This document shows, in pieces, positions 8,531-18,490 of a DNA stretch of 44,583 nucleotides. Each line of letters starts with the position of its first letter. Position 1 is the first letter of the stretch. Position numbers and translations under genes: made by a program. The stretch spans positions 3,825,605-3,870,187 of the forward strand of contig BFEA01000057.1 in the NCBI GenBank assembly GCA_003427395.1, in the 5' to 3' direction. The stretch is from Chara braunii (lineage: Eukaryota; Streptophyta; Charophyceae; Charales; Characeae). Below the pieces are notes generated by a model. That model was not told where the DNA came from and ran no database searches. It saw only the letters and a program-made list of their open reading frames with translations.

Positions 8531-10455
8531 TGTTGGGCAGCCCAACGGGCCTGTCTATACTTAGGACAAACTTTAATAACGTGGGCCGGGTCACCACAAA
8601 ACACGCACTGACCCAAGTCCACGCGTTCCTGCCATATATGCTGGTCCAAGCCCAAATCTTCCCAGGGCCTGCCCTGTGGCAAGCCTGGGTGCCAACCTCC
8701 TTGAGGTGGCCTTCCACCTCGTCGCGGCGGGGACCGACTGGGACCCTGACGATTTGGCGGGGGACCTTGACCCCTACCTCCCGCTTGGCGGTTCCCTTGT
8801 CCACCAACCCCCTGTGCGCCCGGTCCTCGGCCTCCTATGGCCTGGCCCCTTTGGCCCTGGCCTCCTCCTCTACCTTGCGGCCTCCCTCCAGCCGTGACAG
8901 CCACATAAGACCTCCCCTGCCCTACACTGCTGTCCTCTCCCTCTAACCCCCACTCAATCTCACTGTAGGGGACTTCATCAGTACCACCTTCTTCTAAGGT
9001 AAGGATCATGTGATCCTTGGCCCTGACTTGGGCTGAGATGGTGCGGCCCTTCCACTTCTTCCCTTTGTCCAGGTCCTTATGCCAGGAAGTGGATACTGGC
9101 ATGGACCTCAACTCAAACAGGACCACCTCTCTACTCAGCACATCATACGTGATGTCGGCCTGTTGAGATCTATCAAAGAAGTGCCCTCTCAGGGACTCTG
9201 GCATGGCACGATAAAATAATTGGACCAATTGGGGCTCAGTGACCCCATGGTCTGGGACGGTTACCAAGTCGTCCATGACGCCCTTGAGTGCTCTTGCACT
9301 CCTCCACTGTCACGAGTGGATCGTCTGCAACTTGTCAGAGGCCCTGACGCCTCTCGTTGGATCAACAAATCGCTCCCTCAGGAGCTTAAAGAATTGAGGA
9401 AGGGGGGTGATTTTAGAGTATGCAACCAGGTTGTTTTCACAACCGGCTGCGCGCGCGAGGGACCTGGCAAAACTAGCCGCCTCATCCTTAAGGGCCTGGA
9501 AGGCCATGAGGACTTGCTCCTCAGTCAGAATGTGTTGTAGATACACGTAGCTATTCACACTAGCTTCCCAGTTATCGAAATTTTGTTCCTTCTTCCCTCC
9601 ATACGCATCTGGAAACTTAAGTTTGACTGGGTCCTTGCGGGGTCTCGCCTCACTCTCTACAGCGGCAACTGCTTTGGCGTTCTCAATAACGCCCTCACAA
9701 AACTTCCCCACGTTATCTCTCAATCTCCTAACTTCTCCTCCAACGTGGGTGACCATCTCGCGTGCGAATTCTCTAAACCCGGACCGCATGGCACTCGACG
9801 CTACTTCTTGGCTCCTGTTGGCCTGGCGCTCCTCCATCCAAGCTGCGCTCAACACCTCCAGGTACCCCAACACCTTATCCAATTTGGTCGAGGTGTCTGC
9901 CTGAGCCTGCACCTCCTGCCTACAATCTTTCACCTTCGCCACCTCTGTGGTCAATCTATTAACTTCATCCCTCCTTCTCTTCTTTTCCCTCGTCATTCTC
10001 AATTTCCACTCCAACTTTCCAGGGGGTCTTCCATTGCTGCTAGCTCACTGGCTAACGCATCCCTCTCGTCCTGGGGCACATAAAACTCCGCCTCCTCATC
10101 TTCCCCCAACGATAAATTAGCGATCCACCCACTTATCTTCTTCTCCATTGCGGCATCCTCATTTGTCGTGCCACTACTTTCTCCTCTCTCTTCTATACGT
10201 CTTCTCTCTTTTTCTTCTTCTTCTGTTGCTTCCTCTTCGGCAACCTTTTCTCCTTTCTTCCTCCTCTTGTTGAACTCTCTTCATCTCCTCCTCCAGTTTC
10301 TTCATCTTCGCCGCCTTCTCCTCTGCGATTGCCTTCAACTTCGTCTGCTTCAGAAGCTCTTTCCTCTCTTTGTTTTCTCTCACTAAGGCGGTCATCTTTT
10401 CTTGCTGCTCCTGGGTATAGGGGCTAGTACTATTCCCACTACGAAGATCAACCAT
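8509..10455 (-). pseudogene. gag: Gag polyprotein, element A
   Basis: It starts at ATG 10455 (ACCATGGTTGATC). The N-terminal 90 residues are charged coiled coil (TQEQQEKMTALVRENKERKE...). A second coiled coil follows (MTREKKRRRDEVNRLTTEVAKV), then the capsid region (PVKLKFPDAYGG ... LTEEQVLMAFQALKDEAASFA ... FFKLLRERFVDP ... LVQLFYRAMPESLRGHFF). A Gly/Arg/Gln-rich linker then precedes the zinc knuckle CVFCGDPAHVIKVC (C-x2-C-x4-H-x4-C) near 8560-8605. Lesions: a frameshift near 10250 with return near 10020 (the intervening frame still reads sensibly), and a TGA near 9308 that looks like CGA-to-TGA. It binds and packages element RNA in intact relatives. Confidence 0.85.
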
Positions 10456-10617
10456 GGTGATAAGTGCACAACCGAGTCAACGGTTCCAAACCTCACCACT
10501 TAGACTCTAACCCCTGACTGACAACCTACTGACTCAATCTAAAGACTCACAAAATCCGAACAGGGATCCTGCCAACTAGGGTCTCTAGCCTAGACCTACA
10601 CTATGGCTGTCGCTACT

Positions 10618-10713
10618 AGACCTGTTGCTGATCAGGAGGCATTTAAGCAGATCCCCCGTAACTCCTCATAAAATATTTAACGTCGCAGACAGGACGACGC
10701 GATCAGCAGGTCT
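10618..10713 (-). ncRNA. Conserved structured leader element, copy A
   Basis: The sense strand has outer stem AGACCTG/CAGGTCT, then CTGATC/GATCAG with a 3-nt bulge (CAA) on the 3' side. Inside are a perfect hairpin CGTCG-[9 nt]-CGACG carrying the core TCCTGTCTGCGACGTTAAA, and AGGAG/CTCCT (GAGG/CCTC) pairing. Together this suggests a three-way junction. It lies about 165 nt upstream of the gag ATG. The outer stem differs in sequence from copy B at most positions yet pairs equally well, and both keep a 3-nt bulge at the same place. Confidence 0.65.
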
Positions 10714-11050
10714 CTCAACACTTAGACGGCCTGTTGTGCAGCCCACAACTCGGATTTTGGGCCTACCGTGCCACACCGAGCAGCCTGCCGGTCAGTACCG
10801 GTCCTTGGGAGGGTTAGGCCTCCGGGACAGTCGAGTCGTCAGACACAGTCTTTAGCCCTACTCAGCTCGTGTGGGTTTGGTCAACAAGGCCCTATCCTTC
10901 ATCCACAGAGTACTATCACCTAGACAGATGAGACTCGATGCAGAAAGAATAGACAAACAGATTGGACTCAGCAAGTACCATAGGGTATGTGCACATCCAT
11001 AGGGCGAGGGATAGGCTGAAGGCTTGGCGAGATTATAACGGCTCCAGCTT

Positions 11051-11179
11051 GGTCAACTCGTGGTCAAAGGTCTTGGTCAACGGTCTTGGTCAACGCCGGT
11101 CAACGCTGCAGTCAACCCCCGGTCAACCCCCTGGTCACCTTCGGTCAACTCCCGGTCAACCCCGGTCTACGCCGGTCAA
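11051..11179 (-). promoter_or_regulatory. W-box-like TTGACC/TTGACT array, leader of A
   Basis: On the plus strand there are nine GGTCAA and one AGTCAA hexamers in about 130 bp, i.e. TTGACC/TTGACT in the element's sense strand. Near-miss copies (GGTCAC, GGTCTAC, GGTCAG) continue to the assembly gap. Leader B has a homologous array. W-box activity is inferred from the motif only. Confidence 0.5.
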
Positions 11180-11225
11180 CTCTCCCGGTCACGCCGCGGT
11201 CAGCTATGGCTGCCGGCTTCTCCTT

Positions 11226-12150
11226 NNNNNNNNNNNNNNNNNNNNNNNNNNNNNNNNNNNNNNNNNNNNNNNNNNNNNNNNNNNNNNNNNNNNNNNNNNN
11301 NNNNNNNNNNNNNNNNNNNNNNNNNNNNNNNNNNNNNNNNNNNNNNNNNNNNNNNNNNNNNNNNNNNNNNNNNNNNNNNNNNNNNNNNNNNNNNNNNNNN
11401 NNNNNNNNNNNNNNNNNNNNNNNNNNNNNNNNNNNNNNNNNNNNNNNNNNNNNNNNNNNNNNNNNNNNNNNNNNNNNNNNNNNNNNNNNNNNNNNNNNNN
11501 NNNNNNNNNNNNNNNNNNNNNNNNNNNNNNNNNNNNNNNNNNNNNNNNNNNNNNNNNNNNNNNNNNNNNNNNNNNNNNNNNNNNNNNNNNNNNNNNNNNN
11601 NNNNNNNNNNNNNNNNNNNNNNNNNNNNNNNNNNNNNNNNNNNNNNNNNNNNNNNNNNNNNNNNNNNNNNNNNNNNNNNNNNNNNNNNNNNNNNNNNNNN
11701 NNNNNNNNNNNNNNNNNNNNNNNNNNNNNNNNNNNNNNNNNNNNNNNNNNNNNNNNNNNNNNNNNNNNNNNNNNNNNNNNNNNNNNNNNNNNNNNNNNNN
11801 NNNNNNNNNNNNNNNNNNNNNNNNNNNNNNNNNNNNNNNNNNNNNNNNNNNNNNNNNNNNNNNNNNNNNNNNNNNNNNNNNNNNNNNNNNNNNNNNNNNN
11901 NNNNNNNNNNNNNNNNNNNNNNNNNNNNNNNNNNNNNNNNNNNNNNNNNNNNNNNNNNNNNNNNNNNNNNNNNNNNNNNNNNNNNNNNNNNNNNNNNNNN
12001 NNNNNNNNNNNNNNNNNNNNNNNNNNNNNNNNNNNNNNNNNNNNNNNNNNNNNNNNNNNNNNNNNNNNNNNNNNNNNNNNNNNNNNNNNNNNNNNNNNNN
12101 NNNNNNNNNNNNNNNNNNNNNNNNNNNNNNNNNNNNNNNNNNNNNNNNNN
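11226..12150. other. Assembly gap (925 N) inside leader A
   Basis: A run of N between the TTGACC array and a (TC)n tract. Gap size may be estimated rather than measured. By comparison with leader C, the missing part lies where a microsatellite and hammerhead module could sit. Confidence 0.99.

Positions 12151-12200
<50 letters not shown>
12151..12200. repeat. (TC)n microsatellite at gap edge
   Basis: About 50 bp of uninterrupted TC dinucleotides follow the gap. The equivalent place in element C is occupied by TA repeats. Such tracts probably caused the assembly break. Confidence 0.95.
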
Positions 12201-12203
<3 letters not shown>

Positions 12204-12348
12204 CTTCTTCTTCGTCGTGGTCTTCTCTGCAGGTGCACGGCGGCTTCTCCAACCTCCTGGTTCGCTATGGCGGACTGCTGCTCCCGGCGGCCACCTCAGC
12301 TATGGCGCATCATCTACCTGCGACTCACAATGCAGCGCGTGGAATAGC

Positions 12349-12368
12349 GGGTACCAGCTCCGATACCA
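12349..12368 (-). promoter_or_regulatory. Primer binding site, element A
   Basis: The minus strand reads TGGTATCGGAGCTGGTACCC, one base after the 5' LTR end (TGCA). It complements the initiator-Met tRNA 3' end apart from one A-to-G change. Confidence 0.88.
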
Positions 12369-12369
12369 A

Positions 12370-13222
12370 TGCAATCAGACTCGCTTCCATTCACACTTTG
12401 CATGCATGCAAAAAGTAGCGCAGCAACTGGCGACATGCGCCCACTTCAAAACTCAGAGATATGGCAACCCAGATACGAGTTCACTTTCAATGGCTATGGC
12501 GACTCAGCGCCCAAACAACTCTCTGTTCGCATACACCGGATCACCCTGGATATCCCACACGCGACTCTCTGAACTCACACACACACGCACACTACACACT
12601 AACTCTTGCTATGGCGGCTATGGCCGCAACTACCCTATCGCTATGCTACGCTCCACCTCTCTTGCCCACTTCAGCTCCGGGCTCACTGCAGACCTCCTTG
12701 CACAAGTCGCTGTGGCAGCGCTTCCACATGGCTCACGCAGGAATGAATGACTGGCTGGGCGCTGCCTCTTGATTTATACTTCTGAAACTCGTTGATCTGC
12801 CCTTTGCCATCGGCCCATGGTGCTCACAGTCCCTTGTGGTACTTGCTGGACCGGACTGGGACTGACTGGACCTGACCGCTGACTGAACGGGGACTCGCTA
12901 CTATCCCCCCGAAGTCGTACTGCAATCGCACTGTGGTTTAGTCCACCACTTGACTCACCACTTGACCACTTGCCCACTTGCCGACCTTCTAGAAGGCTAC
13001 AGCTAGGACTTCTAGACTTCACTAAGACTTCTATTTGACAGATCTACAGATCGAACCCCTACCACCTATGGACCTATGACAGCCTACCAACTGTTTACGA
13101 ATGCACAGGTCGTGGGTTCAACTCTACGGGTCGACACAGGCACTGTACACGGGTAAGGTGAGGTCTAGGGATCGAGCCCTGGGATCTGCATCTGCTACTG
13201 CAAAGAGGTGAAAACCGTTTCA
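12370..13222 (-). mobile_element. 5' LTR of element A
   Basis: TG...CA ends; partner of 3731-4575. On the minus strand a TATA-like box (GTATAAATC, about 12771-12779) is followed by a GC-rich segment, the likely promoter and transcript start region. It contains GCTATGGC motifs near 12485-12625. It is flanked at 13223 by the GATG target duplication. Confidence 0.9.
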
Positions 13223-14905
13223 GATGAACCACAATAGGACATACCCACTGCCTGATCAGATGCAAGGAAGTAAAGAATAGGGCATCTCTCTTTCCATATT
13301 GCCCACCGAGTGACTCCCCTGATCAGACAATACCATAGCCTTATGGGCTGGCTGAGCTGAGAGGGGATGTTAGTCCAAGTTGAGGGGTTGTTACAGAAAT
13401 GAGAAGGGGGAGTATGGTTCCATGGGTCATTTGCCCTAGCCCAGTATCCAAAGAAACCGGGACATAGAACAAGAGTTCAAGCATAAATTCAAGAGGACCT
13501 GGCTAGCCAATGGGAAAATGGCCACCTTTCATCAGTTTGGACTACACAAGCTGTACTGGCATAATGCTAAGGCTCCTGTAAGACGTCAGGAGAACCAGAC
13601 ACAGGAAAGCCAAGCTACAATATGGGCATGACGCGGGTTTTTGGAAACAGCAGCACAAGCTCTAGGTTTCCAACAAGGCTGAGAGGAGCTTATACGACAA
13701 CAATCTTTCCAATGCCCAGGGCTAGCAAAGTAACTGGAAAGGGGTAAAACAGAAGTACATCCTTTCTATCCGGGAAGCAATCAGTGCCGTTGTCTCTGGA
13801 CTGGCAAAACAAACAGGAACAGAGGTAGAGCAGAGGTATATCCTACCTGCCTAGGAAGCAACCGATGCCTCTGTCTCAGGTTCTCTCGGCCATAATGGAG
13901 GGAAGCAGTGTGTGGGTACTGTTGTAAGGGACACTGGACTGTTTTTTTCAGCAAGACAATGGATTCCTTTTGTGTGTGTCATTTCCAGCTCCCTCCTCCT
14001 TGTCCTTGCATCACTGGGTTTGTGTGGGTCATTTCGAGCTCCCTTCTCCATGTCGTTGCATCACTGGATTTTTTTGTGCAGCTTCCTCATTGTCAAACAG
14101 CTTAATGGTTGATGGCTGCCTCGTCTTTGACCTTTCCCTGCCATCCCTCATTCCCCACCCTTCTCCTCTTCTTCTCTTAAGTCGGGGATGTCTGTCTCCT
14201 TTGCTCGCAGGTTGTCGCATAGGTGTTCATGGTCAGCAGGGTCTTTTGAGTACATCCAGGTTGTTTTGTTATGTTACCATCGTTTAGTCAGTATGTGATA
14301 CCATAGGGTGTTGCATGCATTGCATTATTTTGGTTACACCACATGTCCTCTGGGCGCAATCGAAAGGTCACGGCATTTTTTCAGGAAAAATATTTAAATT
14401 GAAAAATTGAAAAGCCTGGGGGCACCCAAGGTCACGATCCCAGCCACCGGCGGGTAACGTAGACACATGCTCTGCAGAATAATAGGATGTGAAAGGGAGA
14501 GTGACAATAAGTCTCTCCCAAAGTAGGCAATCAAAGCCAGTTAGTCTAATATTTGTGGCCTATGTACAAAACAAGTTCAGGTCGCCAGTGGGTCTGAGAG
14601 GAATTGTCTAGGAGACCCACACACAGGGGTTGAGCGGTGGTCAATCCTTCTGCAAAAACCCATCAATGCGGCTGTCTAGGGTCCTTCAGCTATAATGGAA
14701 GGAAGTGTGGTGTCACTGGTGTGCACCTGGACCCTGTTTCCAGGTGTATAATCAAGTGCTAAAAATATGTCAAAACGAAAAAATATGGATGGAGTTCGGC
14801 TTTGGTAGGCCCAAACATTTCCCTGCGGCTACCAGCAGGCCTTAAACGTTGCACAAAGTGGACTGGCTGGTTAAACTGAGCTAGCTTTCCACACCTTTCT
14901 ACCAC
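13223..14905. repeat. Non-coding flank with short duplicated units
   Basis: No gene was found. A unit of roughly 80-90 bp (GGAAGCAAYCRRTGCC..TGTCT.. then CATAATGGAGGGAAG) occurs near 13750-13800, 13828-13915 and, more diverged, 14640-14720. A separate tandem duplication of about 65 bp (CATTTCCAGCTCCCTCCTCC / CATTTCGAGCTCCCTTCTCC) lies at 13978-14075. The 3' part ends as an LTR (see next entry). Confidence 0.5.
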
Positions 14906-14920
14906 AGTGGTATCAGAGCT
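14556..14920 (+). mobile_element. LTR 3' end with primer binding site, unassigned element
   Basis: TGGTATCAGAGCT (14908-14920) is a perfect initiator-Met primer site, preceded by one base and an LTR-like terminus CCACA (14906). The LTR start is uncertain; TGTGG at about 14556 or 14706 would give the expected inverted terminus. No gag or pol follows in the next 1.2 kb, so this is a 5'-end remnant. Confidence 0.45.
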
Positions 14921-16122
14921 AGCGAACTTTGCTGATTTGTAATGATCAGTGGAGATTAGTGGATGTCAATAGAGCGCTTTCTGTTTATTTTAAGTGAAGG
15001 AAATATGTACTCATAAGGAAGACTGATAGTAGGTTGTTTGAATGTATTTGCAATAAAATTGAATAAATGCTTCTTTTGCCCAAACTGACGCTGCCGATAC
15101 ACGTGGGTTTGATGTTTGCATCTATTTTCTGAAGGTGAAGTGCCTGTTGACTGTTCGGCCAGAAGATGAGACCCCTTTGTTTAAGTTGCCAATCCGGAAA
15201 GTCCCCAGGTTTGTGGAACCCTTTTGTTCTCTTTTTTTTTTTTCTTAAAGAAAACAGAACCTTATGGTTCTGGCTCCTTGTCCATTCTGGGTAGCATCAG
15301 TCCGGTTCCTATTCCACCGGCAAGTCAGAAGAGAATACAGTATAACTCACTCACGCTCCTCCACCTTATGGTGTGAAGGCCTGAAGGACAGCATTGATTA
15401 CTTCCTGATGGAAGGATGCACCCCCCTCCAACCCTGGCTAAGTTAGCCTGTACTGCTCTGCGTTTATCCTTGGGTAATAGCCTGTTTGTCTATTCTCTTT
15501 GGTACTTGTAACTAGCCTCCTTGGGCTTCATTCAGCCTGCTCCTCTCAGCCCCTAGGCTGTTAGATATTCTATACTTGCTAGAACTACTTTTATGGCCCC
15601 TTGTCCTGGTTCTTGCTAATAAGGAAATTGCTCTGTGTCCAAACAGGTTGGTACTGAATTTGCTGAAAGCCTTAACCTGTGTTGGGTATTCCTTCCCCCT
15701 TCTTTACATGTTACCTTTGCTATTTCCTTAAACCCTAAGATAATTAGTATTGGATATGTTGCTACTTGCTGAAGTCGATTCTTAAACCCTAAACACTGGT
15801 AAGCCTTTCACCGTTCTAACTTATCGAAATGTATTTAGATGCCTGTAGAGGGTCATTGCATGTCGAGATCCGAGAGTGGAAGGGTGTAGGGGGTGAGTGC
15901 AGTGACTTTTGGGGATATATGTATGGTGGGCAGGATGGTTGGGTTTGTGTGTGTTGGTGAGTTGGGAATTGCTGGTTGGGAGGCAGGGTTGGGGTAATTA
16001 ATGAAGTAAGGATTAACCAGTTCTTCAAGATTAGGTGTTCATCCCTATAGGTCCTGTATCTGGGCTTGAAACATGGAAGTTTTACTTGCTGCGACGAGGA
16101 GAGTTCTGTGGAGAGGCCATTG
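14921..16122. other. Intergenic or decayed sequence, no feature recognised
   Basis: Open frames here are short and resemble nothing I know. Two AAACCCTAA motifs (near 15731 and 15785) match the plant telobox/telomere unit but are isolated. Sequence at 14921-15100 probably continues the leader of the unassigned LTR remnant. Confidence 0.5.
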
Positions 16123-17211
16123 TGCGAGGATCTGGGTGCTCGGGAGGCCTAATGGGCCCTATTACAGAAGTGCCTGCCCTAAGTGAAGGCGGGCCTAACA
16201 AATCGCGAGAGGCCCTCTGCTGTCAATTTCGTATTTGGGGTCCAGGCAGTTGTGACACGCCAGTTGGTTGAGGAAAACACAGGCCGAGCAGCAAATACAT
16301 TTCCACGGCCTACCAGACCTTTCCAGAAATGCAGGCCCTGCGCAAGAATCGCAGCCTCATACACAGACAGTTGGGAGGCCCAACTGAACGAGGCCCAGCA
16401 GCTTTAACAGAGGCACAGCCTCGTGGGGCCTACCGGAAGCTTCTGGGCAGAGGCCCAGGCCAGGCAGGCCGGCAGGCTCTTTCCATATAGGAAAGAGCTC
16501 GCTGCCTGGGATCTCATTCAGGCACTTGCTGGCTGGCGGCAGCGCTGCTGGAGCAATCGCTCGCGTGCTGGCTGCTAGCGCTGGAGCAAGGTGCTGCGCA
16601 CGTGCGGTCGTGTGGTGAAGCAGGGTGCTGCTGAGGGCAGCGCCATAGCCCAGCCTCCAGAGCTGGCTGAGGGCTTGGACATACAGTGAGGCGCAGGGGT
16701 GGTCTTCGGGTGTACAGAGGGAAGACGTGGGTGTAAGTCGAGGGAAAGAGAGAAGGATGATGATGATGATGATGTGAGGGCCCATACGGGGTATTGGCGA
16801 TGGTCTGCGTCGGGTGACATCTTCAAGTACTTCGTGGGCTGCTGGCGTCAACAGTTGCATTGTCAATTAGTAGGCAGATTGTAGCTGTGTAGGAAGTAGG
16901 CTGGGCACCGAGCACCAAGTAGGGAGAAGGTCCTGGACTCTTGTGTTGGTGGTGGAGAGAGCAAGCTCTCTTTGACATTGGTTTTCAGTGTTACGGCTCT
17001 CCATTGGTGNCCAAGTAGGGAGAAGGTCCTGGACTCTTGTGTTGGTGGTGGAGAGAGCAAGCTCTCTTTGACATTGGTTTTCAGTGTTACGGCTCTCCAT
17101 TGGTGTCATATTGGTGCAATGCCTCTTTCTGGACACTGTGATACTTTCTGGCTTTCAATGTGATTGTGCATTCTGGATATTGTCATCTCGCTACTGCTCA
17201 TTTTCCTGGCA
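16123..17211 (+). mobile_element. 5' LTR of element E (contains assembly duplication)
   Basis: It starts TGCGAGGATC and ends TTCCTGGCA. It is longer than the 3' LTR mainly because a 95-bp segment appears twice (16915-17009 and 17011-17105), apparently identical, separated by a single N. It carries a (GAT)n tract near 16760. The open minus-strand frames over the LTR are low-complexity artefacts. Confidence 0.85.
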
Positions 17212-17214
17212 ATT

Positions 17215-17233
17215 TGGTATCGGAGCTGGTTCG
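17215..17233 (+). promoter_or_regulatory. Primer binding site, element E
   Basis: TGGTATCGGAGCTGGTTCGA begins three bases after the LTR CA. Similarity to the complement of initiator-Met tRNA extends through the T-arm (GGTTCGA) with one substitution and one indel, further than in elements A-C. Confidence 0.85.
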
Positions 17234-17874
17234 AACTGCACTTCATTGGTTCTTCGCAATAGCTGTTTGGTGCTTCGCATGAGGTGTGGGGCAGTAATAA
17301 GGCTTGGGCGATGAACGATTGGCGGCCCAGGTCATGTGGGCGCGCCAGGAAGCTATGTGGTGACATAGGGGGTGTACGCTGGTTGATGAGAGCTCACTGA
17401 TGTGGCATTTAAGCTGAGGTGGAACTACATTCTGCTGTTTGTTGTGCCGAGGCAAAGACCGGTCATCAAAATTGCACATCAGGTTGCCGGTGAGAAATCT
17501 GTGGTTGGGGGCAGCATTATGAGCTACGTTGCTCTCTTCCTTATCTACCCTCTTTATTACTTCTTACCGTGAGGAAGTGAGTTCTGTCTTGATAGTCCTC
17601 TCAATGAGAGGTGTCGTGAGCGCTCAACTTTGAGGGTCGACATTCTTCCTGGGCAGCAAGCTGGTGGGAGATGGGCGAAGCCTCTGAAGGGCCCTGGACG
17701 AAGCACTCGGGTCACGGTCACCATGCCAACCCGTTGTGACTAGTACACACATGCTTTGCCGCAAGTCCTTGGTTCTGCTGCTGCGCAATAGAGGTCATGC
17801 AGGGCATGCCAGCCCTTTGAGAGACGCTCACCAGACCATTTATAAATATTTTTGGTGGGGTTCGGTGTTGAACC

Positions 17875-17961
17875 CTGGCTGTGATCGTCATCCTGTCTGC
17901 GACGTTAAATAATTCCCGAGGACCTTGGGGGCTGTCCTTAAACTGCCTCTTGATCAGCCAG
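17875..17961 (+). ncRNA. Conserved structured leader element, copy E
   Basis: It contains the invariant core TCCTGTCTGCGACGTTAAA (17890-17908), a CGTC/GACG hairpin, GAGG/CCTC pairing, and a closing stem CTGGC/GCCAG plus TGATC/GATCA with a 2-nt bulge, here on the 5' strand. Sequence on either side does not resemble leaders A or B, so this 87-nt block is conserved in isolation. It lies about 530 nt upstream of gag. Confidence 0.6.
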
Positions 17962-18490
17962 ATCAAACCGGATGTAAGGCTCGTTGCATGCGAGGGTAAA
18001 CAACGTGCAGGGGCTGGCAGGTTCGGCATAGACTTGGGGCACAGGGGTGGGCCGGATTGCACACCTTCAGACACGCCGCTCAACCAGATGCTCAGGGCGT
18101 TGACACAAAGAGACCACTCAAGAAGGATACAAGGAGAGGGGAGATTCCGGCAACTGTTCGCGGATTGTACAAATTAGATAAATTGCCATCCAACATACAT
18201 CTCCTCAGGTAAACTGTTTTATTTTTGATTATTTAGTTGTACGAACTTGTTGACAACAGACAGACAACTGCAGATAGGATAATACCTTCCTTGCTGCATT
18301 GCATTCTGTATCAGAGTAATCTAAAAATAGAAATAGCGTTACCTGTAGGATCTGACATTAGTTGTCATTGACCACTTGACTGTTTCTTTCCAGGCTGACC
18401 GAATACAGTTGTATATCATACTCGGTTGGGTGTCATGCTGAGGGTAGGATTCGGTGTGGATTCTAATTTCGATCACACACACTGTAGCTC

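Larger units (their letters stand above)
3731..13222 (-). mobile_element. Element A: chromodomain Ty3/gypsy retrotransposon, both LTRs
   Basis: The element is bounded by LTRs of 845 and 853 bp with TG...CA ends and flanked by a 4-bp direct repeat GATG (3727-3730 and 13223-13226), consistent with one integration event. The internal order on the minus strand is primer site, long leader (interrupted by the assembly gap), gag with zinc knuckle, protease, reverse transcriptase, RNase H, integrase, chromodomain and polypurine tract. Integrase after RNase H marks Ty3/gypsy, and the C-terminal chromodomain marks a chromovirus. All reading frames carry stops or frameshifts, so it is not autonomous as assembled. 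Confidence 0.9.

Noticed and set aside
10962-12750. Several very long open frames on both strands
   Set aside because: They exist only because the 925-base gap is translated as unknown residues; the ends are leader and microsatellite sequence.
15731-15795. Interstitial telomere from AAACCCTAA motifs
   Set aside because: Only two isolated copies, not a tandem array.
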